The notes under the pieces: model-generated | Seen by the model: only the letters and a program-made list of their open reading frames with translations | Told to the model about the DNA's origin: nothing | Databases searched by the model: none | Source of the DNA: Rhodobacter sp. | GTDB lineage: Bacteria > Pseudomonadota > Alphaproteobacteria > Rhodobacterales > Rhodobacteraceae | Assembly (NCBI GenBank): GCA_013824045.1 | Contig: PNND01000031.1 | Location: 1-22,656 of the forward strand | Length of the DNA: 22,656 nt | Direction of reading: 5' to 3' | Program-made: the position numbers and the translations under genes | In this document: piece by piece, positions 8,155-15,821 of the stretch | Layout of the letters: each line of letters begins with the position of its first letter | How positions within the stretch are numbered: position 1 is the first letter of the stretch

Positions 8155-8967
8155 TCAATTCAAACCCCAAAGCTCTTTATAGGCCGGATTTCCCGCCATG
8201 AGTGGCGACGGGTCCGGCACGATCACATGGTTGCGGTCCCCCGACATGCGCAGATGATGTCGTCGCCGCCGCAGAATTTCCCGAACACCGGGCGTGCGGT
8301 TCAACAGCCGGGCCACATGCTCCATCACAGGCGAGGTGTGACGATAGCCGATTAGGGATTCGAAAGGCGCCAGATCCACAGCTGACGGGCTTAGGACGCG
8401 CAGGTGATTGACCAAACCCCGTGCATGAAATGCGGCGAAATCATCGGCGCAGAATTCAACGGGATCGTTGCCGCCCAGAATGCCCCGCGCGGCACCAAGG
8501 TCGATGGCATAGCACAGCGTCGACCGCACGGATTGGGCTTTCATGGGCGCCACCAGCAGGCTTTGCCCAAAACGGCGCGCACCATGCGCGGAATACAGGT
8601 TCTGCTGCTGGTTCGGGCTGTGGAACGAAATGACCTCACCCGGCCGCAATTCGGAAAGAACCCCGCGCGCCAGATCATCGAAATCTTCAGGCAAGGCCGC
8701 ATCATCCTCGATCACCACAGCCTGCGGAATGGAGTCGGCAACCATGATCCGATAGGCCGCCAGATGAGACAGCGCGCAGCCCAACTCGCCCGGCAGAAGG
8801 CTGGCCCGGTGTGGCAGATCGGGGGTGGCCGCCAGAACGTCGCGCCCCACGATGCCAACAAGGCGCGGCGTCTGCTTGGACCGCGCGGCGAGATGGCGCG
8901 TGATATGGTCATATCGCTGGCGAAAGGCGGGATGGGCCACAACAAACAGGGCAAAGGACACACTCAT
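8155..8967 (-). CDS. Glycosyltransferase family 25 (LPS-type) protein
   Basis: The 270-aa protein shows the GT25 core: PGELGCALSHLAAYRIM (59-75) followed by AVVIEDDAAL (83-92), whose acidic EDD is the expected metal/nucleotide-sugar site. GT25 enzymes add galactose or related sugars to lipopolysaccharide or other glycans. The frame extends to an ATG at 9135, but the extra 56 residues are Gly/Arg-rich and unlike the family, while the usual first strand (SFALFVVAHPAFRQR) starts at the ATG of 8967, so that start is preferred; its ribosome-binding site is weak. The gene stands alone, with gaps of 330 and 364 bases on its two sides, in an otherwise tightly packed operon. The C-terminal RRRRHHLR stretch may contact membrane or nucleic acid-like polyanions; this is speculation. 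Confidence 0.82.
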   Translation of the reverse strand: MSVSFALFVVAHPAFRQRYDHITRHLAARSKQTPRLVGIVGRDVLAATPDLPHRASLLPGELGCALSHLAAYRIMVADSIPQAVVIEDDAALPEDFDDLARGVLSELRPGEVISFHSPNQQQNLYSAHGARRFGQSLLVAPMKAQSVRSTLCYAIDLGAARGILGGNDPVEFCADDFAAFHARGLVNHLRVLSPSAVDLAPFESLIGYRHTSPVMEHVARLLNRTPGVREILRRRRHHLRMSGDRNHVIVPDPSPLMAGNPAYKELWGLN

Positions 8968-9297
8968 TTCGGTTTGCCCGCCACTCGCATCGCTGGCCTC
9001 TGGCCCCCCTGCATCCCCCGGCGCGCTGCCGAGACGGGCCATCGCAGCGGCACCCTGTCTTTCGCCCGAATAGCAAACACCTGTCCTGCCTTCATCCGTC
9101 TGTCGTTTGGCCCCGTGGCAAAACCCGCGTTCCAAAGCCCTGTGTCAGGCCCGCCAGCGGCGCAACCGGGGCGCCCCTGCGGTGAAGATCGACCCGACGC
9201 CACGGGAAGTATTAATTATCATTTAGATCAATGGAAAGGCTTGATTGCCCTTGCGGGGGTGCCGCCGCTGCCGTTCTGCGCTGTCCGCAACCGCCCC
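8968..9297. other. Non-coding gap upstream of the GT25 gene
   Basis: These 330 bases hold no supported gene. An AT-rich island at about 9208-9235 (containing ATTAATTATCATTTAGATCA) stands out from the GC-rich background. On the minus strand it offers TTTCCA, 17 bases, TAATAC as a weak promoter that would serve the GT25 gene with a leader of about 240 bases. The reading frame upstream of the GT25 start also stays open through part of the gap, so a longer GT25 protein cannot be fully excluded. Confidence 0.5.
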
Positions 9298-10080
9298 TTA
9301 GCGCTGCAAAAGGCGATAGGCCAACCGACCCGCCCATTCCTTCAGCGCGATGTTGAGCAGGTCCAGATTCTTGGCCAGATCCCAACCGATCCCGTCACCG
9401 ACAGTGCCGCTGCGATAGTCCACCGGATAGGGCACGAGCCCAGTCCATCCCGCCGCACGAAAGCTCTGGACCGCGCGCGGCATGTGAAAGGCGCTGGTCA
9501 CCAGCACCCATGTGTCCCCGTCTGCGGGCCGCACATCGACAAGGCTGCGGCGCGCGTTTTCTGCCGTCGTGCGTGATTGGCCTTCCAGCACCATCCGCGA
9601 CGAGAAAACCCCATGCCGCTCCAAAAAGGCTGCTGCCACCTGAGCTTCAGACAGCCCGACACCACCGACATCGCGCAACCTGCCTCCGCCACCCGTCACG
9701 ATCACCCGCGCCTCGGGGAACCGCCGGGCCAGTTCGGCCACTGCCATCAGCCGCTCACCCGCCGCGCCTAGTTGCGCCCCACCCCAGTGGCGGCTGGCCG
9801 CCATATCCTCGGCCCCACCAAGCAGAATTATCCCCCGCACCTGAGCCAGCGGCGGGTCTGCGGGAAATGTGGCCTCAAGCGGCCGCAGTATGGCCGCCCC
9901 GATGGGAAAGACCGCCAGCACCACCAGGCCACCAAGAAGCGCAGCCGTCAGCCCATGCGCCAGCCCCTTTCGGCCCCGGATCTGCGCCAGCAAGGACAGC
10001 AGGGCGAAGGCTACAAGCCATGTTTCCACCCGCAGCATCGCCCCGACCAGCTTGCCGATGATGAAAACCGCCGTCTCCAT
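9298..10080 (-). CDS. YdcF/ElyC-family (DUF218) protein with two N-terminal membrane helices
   Basis: A 260-aa protein with two hydrophobic segments (about residues 18-33 and 43-64) followed by a DUF218 domain. Landmarks are VRGIILLGGAEDMAASR (81-97), VIVTGGGGR (126-134), EGQSRTTAENARRSL (166-180) and TSAFHMPRAVQSFRAAGW (195-212). This layout matches ElyC/YdcF-type proteins, implicated in envelope biogenesis and undecaprenyl-carrier homeostasis; the reaction is not firmly known. The ATG at 10080 lies six bases after the stop of the CapM-like gene, and its GGGGGTGA ribosome-binding site overlaps that stop, so it is coupled to the ATPase-GT operon. It is longer and clearly divergent from the other DUF218 protein at 2718-3353. 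Confidence 0.88.
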   Translation of the reverse strand: METAVFIIGKLVGAMLRVETWLVAFALLSLLAQIRGRKGLAHGLTAALLGGLVVLAVFPIGAAILRPLEATFPADPPLAQVRGIILLGGAEDMAASRHWGGAQLGAAGERLMAVAELARRFPEARVIVTGGGGRLRDVGGVGLSEAQVAAAFLERHGVFSSRMVLEGQSRTTAENARRSLVDVRPADGDTWVLVTSAFHMPRAVQSFRAAGWTGLVPYPVDYRSGTVGDGIGWDLAKNLDLLNIALKEWAGRLAYRLLQR

Positions 10081-10086
10081 CCCGCA

Positions 10087-11265
10087 TCACCCCCGCGCCG
10101 TCACGTCGCGCAGCGCCTGATGATAGGCGGCCAGCACCAGCTTTTCGTCAAACTCGCGCTCCATCTTGCGTCGTCCGGCTGCGCCCATATCGGCGCGTTC
10201 CTGCGACGACAGGCACAGAAAGCGGCGCATCGCATCCGCCAGACTCGACGCATCGCGGGGCTGGCACATGAACCCGGTGACATCGGCATCCACCACCGCA
10301 CGGCACCCCGCCACATCGGTCGCGATCACCGGTCGCGCCATGGCCGATGCCTCGATCAGGGTACGCGGCGCGCCTTCGCGGTATGAGGGCAGGACCACGC
10401 AATCCGCCGCCTGTACCACGGGCCGGACATCTGTCCGCGTGCCGAGATAGTCGATGATCCCTTCCTCGACCCAGCCCTGAACCTCATCCAGATGGATTGC
10501 CGTCCGGTTCTGCACCCCGGCAGGGCCGAGCAATTGAAATCGCGCCTGCGGATACTCTGCCTTGATGCGGCGCGCGGCCTCGACATATTCGATCACGCCC
10601 TTGTCGCGCAGCAAACGGGCCACCATCAGAAAGACCGGCGCCTCGGGCGGATGCGCGGGCATCGGAGCTGCCGCGTAATGGATCAGATCGATCCCTGTTC
10701 CGGGCAACACCCACGCCTGTCCCGGGCGCAGCATGCCGCGCGCCTCGAACAGCGCGCCGTCATCATCATTTTCAAAGAACACCACCGGCAGCGCCCGGAA
10801 CGCCGCCCGATACAGCGTCTCGGCCACGCGCTGCAAAAGCCAGCCGGACAGGAACGCCGTACCCAGCCCGGTCACATTCGGAACAAAGGGCACACCGGCC
10901 AGACGCGCGGCCAATCCGCCAAACACATTGTTCTTGATCGTAAAGCTCAGAACGGCATCCGGCCGCCATTGGCGAAAGATCGCCCGGAACCGCCACAGGA
11001 GGGCCAGATCGGCAACCGGATTCAGGCCCCGGACATCCATCTTCAACGGCACCACCGTGCAGCCAAGACCCTGCAGCTTTGACAGCATGTCATCGACCGG
11101 GGCCACGATCGTGACCCGGTGACCCGCCGCAAGCAGAGACTCGACGATGGGGCGGCGAAAGTTCCAGATGTTCCACGCCGCATTGGCCGTGATCATCACA
11201 TGCAAAGGGCGGCCCTCACCACGCCCTGACGGGCCCTCCGCCCGCGAGCCATGACTGTCCTGCAT
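10087..11265 (-). CDS. CapM/PglA-like family GT4 glycosyltransferase
   Basis: A 392-aa GT4 enzyme. The N-terminal MITANAAWNIWNFRRPIVESLLAAGHRV, the central FTIKNNVFGGLAARLAGVPFVPNVTGLG and PGTGIDLIHY, and the donor motif YREGAPRTLIEASAMARPVIATDVAGCR (E297-x7-E305 intact) are typical of the CapM/PglA group. That group adds the second sugar to an undecaprenyl-diphosphate-linked residue, so this could act directly after the initiating transferase; this is inference. The first 20 or so residues are Gly/Ser/Arg-rich and outside the fold; an alternative start is Met24 at 11196. It begins 3 bases after the ATPase stop, in the same operon, and is followed after 6 bases by the DUF218 gene. Confidence 0.88.
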   Translation of the reverse strand: MQDSHGSRAEGPSGRGEGRPLHVMITANAAWNIWNFRRPIVESLLAAGHRVTIVAPVDDMLSKLQGLGCTVVPLKMDVRGLNPVADLALLWRFRAIFRQWRPDAVLSFTIKNNVFGGLAARLAGVPFVPNVTGLGTAFLSGWLLQRVAETLYRAAFRALPVVFFENDDDGALFEARGMLRPGQAWVLPGTGIDLIHYAAAPMPAHPPEAPVFLMVARLLRDKGVIEYVEAARRIKAEYPQARFQLLGPAGVQNRTAIHLDEVQGWVEEGIIDYLGTRTDVRPVVQAADCVVLPSYREGAPRTLIEASAMARPVIATDVAGCRAVVDADVTGFMCQPRDASSLADAMRRFLCLSSQERADMGAAGRRKMEREFDEKLVLAAYHQALRDVTARG

Positions 11266-11268
11266 GGG

Positions 11269-12204
11269 TCAGTCCAGCGGTGCTGGGCGGGCCCGGAACA
11301 TCGGCAGATGCGCGACATCGTCTTTGTCCGCAGGCGCCAAAAGCGCCTGCCCGCCAAAGAAGACACCATCATTGATGACCTGCATCACCGTCATCTTGTC
11401 GACCTGCGGATTGCCCTTGCTGAAAGCATAGACCATCGAGAAATCGCACAGCTGGTTGACAAGCCGCGCCAACCCACCCGTCCGCTCATGCACAAGGTCA
11501 ACCGCTTCATCGGTGAACAATTCATGATTGCCGCCCACGGCCTTCAGCCGATGGCGCACATATTCCCCCGTGGTCGCGGCATCCATAGCGGGCAAATGGC
11601 ACGCCGCGCCGATTCTTTGTGCAAGCGGCTGAAGCGTCGAATTGACGATTCGCTCACGCAAGCCGGAATGCCCCACCAGAAACACCTGCAGCAACTCATC
11701 CGTACCGGTGTTCATGTTGGTCAGGGTGCGAATCTGTTCCAATGCCTGATCAGACAGGTTCTGCGCCTCGTCGAACACCAGCACCACCCGCCGCCCGGCG
11801 GCATATTCTTGGATCAGACGCTCCTCGAAGCGGGAGAAAAGCTCCACCATGCTGTCATCCGGCTCTGCCGGTTCACCCAACGCCAACAGCACCCAAGGCA
11901 GCACATCCTCGGCCTTGCCGCGCACTTGCGACACAAGACCGAAGACCACGTCATCACCCACATTCCGCAACAAATGCTGCACCAGCAGCGTCTTTCCTGC
12001 CCCCACCTCACCGGTCACAAGCGTGATCGGCGCCCGTGTCACGATCGCATATTCCATCAGCGAATAGGCCCGCCGATGGGTGATCGACCAGAACAGCATG
12101 TCAGGATCAGGCGCGATGGCGAAGGGCCGGGCGTTCAGCCCGAAATACCCGGTATAGATGTCGAGGATACTACCCATCTGCGCACTCGTCCCTTCCAGTT
12201 TCAT
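11269..12204 (-). CDS. AAA ATPase of the PEP-CTERM/exosortase locus type (ExeA-like)
   Basis: A 311-aa ATPase close to ExeA/GspA and the 'putative secretion ATPase' of PEP-CTERM loci. It opens with IYTGYFGLNARPFAIAPDPDMLFWS, then has Walker A GEVGAGKT (65-72), Walker B VLVFDEAQ (141-148, D145/E146), a sensor-like VFLVGHSGLRERI segment and a C-terminal helical lid domain. There is no transmembrane segment. In EPS loci these ATPases are thought to drive assembly or export across the envelope. The start is uncertain: ATG 12204 gives 311 aa, while ATG 12177 (Met10, just before the conserved region) has GGAAGGGA about 11 bases upstream. It is the first gene of a minus-strand operon and is divergent from xrtD. 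Confidence 0.88.
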   Translation of the reverse strand: MKLEGTSAQMGSILDIYTGYFGLNARPFAIAPDPDMLFWSITHRRAYSLMEYAIVTRAPITLVTGEVGAGKTLLVQHLLRNVGDDVVFGLVSQVRGKAEDVLPWVLLALGEPAEPDDSMVELFSRFEERLIQEYAAGRRVVLVFDEAQNLSDQALEQIRTLTNMNTGTDELLQVFLVGHSGLRERIVNSTLQPLAQRIGAACHLPAMDAATTGEYVRHRLKAVGGNHELFTDEAVDLVHERTGGLARLVNQLCDFSMVYAFSKGNPQVDKMTVMQVINDGVFFGGQALLAPADKDDVAHLPMFRARPAPLD

Positions 12205-12303
12205 GCCACAGGCCGAGGGAACATCCGCGACCTGTTTACTTCACTGCTCTTGTGCCTTGTAGTATCGTAAAATTAAACCTGATTAATCAAGCACGGCCAG
12301 AAC
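12205..12303. promoter_or_regulatory. Divergent promoter region between ATPase operon and xrtD
   Basis: This 99-base AT-rich gap lies between two divergent start codons. On the minus strand TTGATT (12285-12290) and GATACT (12261-12266), separated by 18 bases, form a fair sigma70-type promoter for the ATPase-GT operon. On the plus strand TAAAAT (12268-12273) is a good -10 for xrtD but lacks a clear -35. The two overlap, so the two transcription units may compete or be co-regulated. Confidence 0.45.
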
Positions 12304-13899
12304 ATGCACAGTCCCGAAGGGACCCACCCGCTCTCGGATACCTTTCCCATGCAAGTTGCGGGCCTTTTCTGGCTTGCGCTGTCGTTGATCGGCGCTTTTG
12401 TGCTGTTCTGGCCGGGCATCGCCTTGCTGCTCAGCGTGTGGCAAACGCCGGAATACAGCCACGGTCCGCTTATTCCTGTGCTCTCCGGCCTGCTTTTCCT
12501 GCGTCAACTCAAGACCGAACCCATCGAACGCGGCCCGGTGAACCGTTGGCCGGGTCTTGTCCTGATGGCGGTGTCGGTGTTCTTCGGGATCCTTGGCCAG
12601 ATGGTGGAAACACCGATGGTCACCGCAACGGCGCTGATCCTGTGGTTCGGTGCCATTCTTCTGATCTGCTTTGGCTGGGATCAGGGAAAGCGTTTCTGGC
12701 CGCCGATCCTGCATCTGGGCTTCATGCTGCCGCTACCGAGTTCAACCTATTACACCGTGTCGATCACGCTGCAGCTTATCTCGGCCGAACTGGGCGTCTG
12801 GTTGCTGCGGCTGGCCGATGTGCCCGTCTTTCTGGACGGTTACATCATCGATCTCGGCGTCATAAAGATGCATGTGGCCGAGGCTTGTTCGGGCCTGCGC
12901 TACCTGTTCCCCATCCTCAGCTTTTCCTACATCTTCGCGATCCTGTATCGTGGGTCCTTCACCATGAAGGCCATCATGTTGCTGTCGGCCGCCCCCATAG
13001 CCGTGGTGATGAACTCGGCGCGGATCGCCATCGCCGGGCTGATCGTGCAGTATCAGGGGCCAGAGCATCTTGAAGGGTTTTCGCATTTCTTCGAAGGCTG
13101 GGTGATCTTCATCCTGTCCGTCCTGATGCTCTTTGGCCTTGCCCGCGTGCTTCTGGTCTTTCAGCGCCGGAACACCACACTGGTCGATGCGCTTGATCTG
13201 GATTTTTCCGGTCTGGTCCCTCAGGCCCGCCGTATCCTGCTGATCGAACCGTCGCGCGCGCTGGCCGTGTTTGCCCTTGTCACGGTGGGGGCTGCGGTGC
13301 TGTGGCAGGTCTTCCCCACAGTGCGCACCATCGAACCCGCCCGGGCCGAGCTTGGCTCTTTCCCGACCCAGATCGGCAGCTGGTCAGGCGGTGACCGCCA
13401 GTCCCTTGATCCCGCCGTGGCCGAGGCGCTGCAGGCGCAGGATTATGCCCTCATGACCTATACCTCCGGACCTGATGCCACGGTGGAGGTCTTCACCGCA
13501 TGGTTCCGCGACCAGACAACCAGTGGCGCCCACTCGCCCGAGGTCTGCCTTCCCAATGCAGGCTGGGAATTCGCCTCGTTCGACCGCCGCGATATCGGCG
13601 CCGAGATGGGCCTGAACAAACCCTTCCCCATCAACCGTGCCATGATCCAGAAGGGTGAAGACCGCTTGCTGGTCTATTACTACTATCTGCAGAACGGCAG
13701 GCAGGTCGCGTGGGATTTCGGGTCAAAGCTCTGGCTGCTCTGGGACAGCGTGCTTTACGGGCGCAAGGATGGCGGGCTTGTCCGCCTTGTCACCCCAATC
13801 GCCCGAGGCGAGTCCGAGGCAGCCGCCGATCTGCGGCTGCAGGACATGGCCCGCGAACTGGACAGCCGCCTGCCGCGTTTCTTCCCCGGCCGCGACTGA
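12304..13899 (+). CDS. xrtD: Exosortase fused to an EpsI domain (XrtD type)
   Basis: A 531-aa fusion protein. Residues 1-290 form a multi-pass exosortase domain with the transpeptidase-like triad Cys195 (EACSGLRYLFP), Arg240 (NSAR) and His261 (FSHFFEGW). After a further membrane helix (about 318-335), residues 340-531 form an EpsI domain with HSPEVCLPNAGW (410-421). Exosortases recognise a C-terminal tripartite tail (motif, hydrophobic helix, Arg cluster) on exported proteins and are thought to cleave and transfer them during surface attachment. The XrtD group in Rhodobacterales, specific for VPLPA-CTERM tails, carries this fusion; assignment to D rather than another exosortase class rests on architecture and inferred taxonomy. 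The ribosome-binding site is weak, and Met16 (12349) is a possible later start. It is divergent from the ATPase operon. Confidence 0.88.
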   Translation: MHSPEGTHPLSDTFPMQVAGLFWLALSLIGAFVLFWPGIALLLSVWQTPEYSHGPLIPVLSGLLFLRQLKTEPIERGPVNRWPGLVLMAVSVFFGILGQMVETPMVTATALILWFGAILLICFGWDQGKRFWPPILHLGFMLPLPSSTYYTVSITLQLISAELGVWLLRLADVPVFLDGYIIDLGVIKMHVAEACSGLRYLFPILSFSYIFAILYRGSFTMKAIMLLSAAPIAVVMNSARIAIAGLIVQYQGPEHLEGFSHFFEGWVIFILSVLMLFGLARVLLVFQRRNTTLVDALDLDFSGLVPQARRILLIEPSRALAVFALVTVGAAVLWQVFPTVRTIEPARAELGSFPTQIGSWSGGDRQSLDPAVAEALQAQDYALMTYTSGPDATVEVFTAWFRDQTTSGAHSPEVCLPNAGWEFASFDRRDIGAEMGLNKPFPINRAMIQKGEDRLLVYYYYLQNGRQVAWDFGSKLWLLWDSVLYGRKDGGLVRLVTPIARGESEAAADLRLQDMARELDSRLPRFFPGRD

Positions 13900-14040
13900 C
13901 AAAGACCGCCAGAGCCTTGCGCGCCCCGCAACCTGCGGCGGCTCCACAATGGCACAAAGACTGTGCATCCCGGGCCCTTTCCCTGCGTCACCCGCAGGTC
14001 TACCGCTACACAGAGCCCGTCGTGCCACAGGAGATCCGCG
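13900..14040. other. Short intergenic region before the VOC gene
   Basis: The 141 bases contain two small inverted repeats: GCACA (13952-13956) with TGTGC (13962-13966), and CCTGCG (13982-13987) with CGCAGG (13993-13998). Neither is followed by a T run. No clear -35/-10 pair was found. AGGAG at about 14029-14033 is the ribosome-binding site of the VOC gene. Confidence 0.4.
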
Positions 14041-14850
14041 ATGCACACCGCCGCCGCCCCGATTGAGATCGGTCAGGTCACGCTCACCGTGCATGACCTT
14101 GCCCGCAGCGCCGATTTCTACGCCCGCGCGCTTGGCCTGTCGAAGCTGACGGCCGATGCCGCACAGATCACCCTTGGCGCGGGCGACCGGTCGCTGATCA
14201 CGCTCATCGCCGATCCCGCCGCACGCGCCCGCTCCCCGCGCGAGGCGGGCTTGTTCCACACCGCTTTCCTGCTGCCCGACCGCCCTGCTCTTGCCCGCTG
14301 GCTCCACCACGCCGCCACCACCCGCCTGCCCCTTCAGGGCGCATCCGATCACAAAGTGTCCGAGGCGATCTACCTTGCCGATCCCGAAGGCAACGGGATC
14401 GAGGTCTATGTCGACCGTCCCCGCGCGCAATGGACGGCGCGCGACGGTGCCATCCAGATGACGACTGACCCGCTCGACCTTGCTGATCTCGCCGCCGCCG
14501 CCGATGGACCTTGGACAGCCGCACCGGATGGCACCGTGGTGGGCCATGTCCACCTGCAAGTGGGCGATGTTGCACAGGCGCAGGCCTTCTATACCGGTAC
14601 GCTCGGCTTTCCCGTAACCGCCACCTATCCCGGTGCGGCCTTCTACGGATCGGGCGGCTATCACCATCACTTCGCCACCAATGTCTGGAACAGCCGCGGC
14701 GCAGGCCCCCGCACCCCCTCCACCGGCCTGACATCGGTGGAAATCCTTGCCGATGCAGCGTCTGTCGCGGCGATTGCGGCCAAGACTGGCGGTCAGACCA
14801 CGCTCATTGATCCTTGGAACACGCGCATCACCCTGTCGGAGAAACGCTGA
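14041..14850 (+). CDS. Two-domain VOC protein, catechol 2,3-dioxygenase-like (CatE/YfiE type)
   Basis: A 269-aa protein with two vicinal-oxygen-chelate domains. The first opens with IGQVTLTVHDLARSADFYARALGL (10-33) and ends GNGIEVYVDRP (118-127). The second opens VGHVHLQVGDVAQAQAFYTGTLGF (167-190) and contains GGYHHHFATNVW (205-216). His169/171, the YHHH cluster (207-210) and Glu121 are the likely metal ligands. Relatives are annotated as extradiol catechol dioxygenases, but substrates are often untested. The frame is open back to 13963, yet the ATG at 14041 has a strong AGGAG seven bases ahead and starts right before the fold. Its stop overlaps the next start (TGATG), so it is coupled to the glutathionyl-hydroquinone reductase gene. 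Confidence 0.87.
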   Translation: MHTAAAPIEIGQVTLTVHDLARSADFYARALGLSKLTADAAQITLGAGDRSLITLIADPAARARSPREAGLFHTAFLLPDRPALARWLHHAATTRLPLQGASDHKVSEAIYLADPEGNGIEVYVDRPRAQWTARDGAIQMTTDPLDLADLAAAADGPWTAAPDGTVVGHVHLQVGDVAQAQAFYTGTLGFPVTATYPGAAFYGSGGYHHHFATNVWNSRGAGPRTPSTGLTSVEILADAASVAAIAAKTGGQTTLIDPWNTRITLSEKR

Positions 14851-15812
14851 TGCTCGTGAACGGCAAATGGGTGGCGAAATGGGATCCGGTTCAGGCCAAG
14901 GATGAACAGGGCGGCTTCGTGCGGCAGGTGTCCACCTTCCGCAACTGGATCACCCCCGATGGCAGCGCAGGCCCTGCTGGCCAGCCGGGTTTCCGTGCCG
15001 AAGCAGGCCGCTACCACCTCTATGTGGCACTGATCTGCCCTTGGGCCTGCCGCACGCTGATGGCGCGCAAGCTCAAGCAATTGGAAAACGTCATTTCCAT
15101 TTCCGTCGTCGAACCCGAACTTACCGATGAAGGCTGGCGCTTTGCCGCCGGGGCAGATGCGGTGAACGGGTCTACTTACATGCACGAAATTTATACCCGC
15201 GCCGATCCGGCGGTGAACGGCCGCGCCACCGTGCCGGTCCTGTGGGACAAGCAGACCCGCACCATCGTCAGCAACGAAAGCGCCGATATCCTGCGCATCT
15301 TCAATTCAGGCTTCGGCACCCTCGCCCGCGGCCCCGACCTCTACCCCGCCGATCTGGCAGCCCAGATCGACGCGCTGAATGACGCGATCTATCCCGCGCT
15401 GAACAACGGCGTCTATCGCGCGGGCTTTGCCACCACACAGGCCGCCTATGAAGCGGCCTTCCACGATGTCTTTGCCATGCTCGATACGCTGGAGGCCCGC
15501 CTCTCCGATGGCCGCAACTGGCTGCACGGCGACCGCTTCACCGAAACGGATATCCGCGCCTTCGTCACCCTCGCCCGCTTTGACGCCGCCTATCACAGCC
15601 TGTTCAAATGCAACCTGCGGCGGCTGGCCGATTACCCCAACCTGTCCGCCTATACCGCCCGCATCTACGCCCTGCCCGGCATCGCCGAGACGGTGAACGT
15701 CGACCACATCAAGCGAGGCTACTATTCGATCAAGGCGCTCAACCCCAACGGCATCGTCCCGCTTGGTCCGGACCTGCGCTGGATGGCACAGCCGCGAAAG
15801 GCAAAGGACTGA
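14850..15812 (+). CDS. yqjG: Glutathionyl-hydroquinone reductase (YqjG/ECM4-like GST)
   Basis: A 320-aa protein of the Xi-class glutathione transferases, which use a cysteine to reduce glutathionyl-hydroquinones to free hydroquinones with glutathione. The thioredoxin-like domain has LICPWACRTLMARKL, with Cys63 as the expected catalytic residue in the CPWA motif, and PVLWDKQTRTIVSNESADILRIFN as the glutathione-binding cis-Pro and NESADI segments. The C-terminal helical domain holds WLHGDRFTETDIRAFVTLARFDAAY and ends with the family's GYYSIKALNPNGIVPLGP. The start at 14850 (GGAG eight bases ahead, ATG overlapping the VOC stop) is preferred to the ATG at 14814, which lies inside the VOC gene. 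It converges on glpR with a 9-base gap. Confidence 0.92.
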   Translation: MLVNGKWVAKWDPVQAKDEQGGFVRQVSTFRNWITPDGSAGPAGQPGFRAEAGRYHLYVALICPWACRTLMARKLKQLENVISISVVEPELTDEGWRFAAGADAVNGSTYMHEIYTRADPAVNGRATVPVLWDKQTRTIVSNESADILRIFNSGFGTLARGPDLYPADLAAQIDALNDAIYPALNNGVYRAGFATTQAAYEAAFHDVFAMLDTLEARLSDGRNWLHGDRFTETDIRAFVTLARFDAAYHSLFKCNLRRLADYPNLSAYTARIYALPGIAETVNVDHIKRGYYSIKALNPNGIVPLGPDLRWMAQPRKAKD

Positions 15813-15821
15813 CCCGCCACC

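Noticed and set aside
8968..9135. A 56-residue N-terminal extension of the GT25 protein
   Set aside because: The extension is Gly/Arg-rich and unlike the family, whose first strand begins at the ATG of 8967. The weak ribosome-binding site of that ATG leaves some doubt.
8404..9576. A 390-codon plus-strand frame over the GT25 gene, the gap and the DUF218 end
   Set aside because: It is antisense to two real genes, has no family likeness, and its only non-overlapping part is the 330-base gap.
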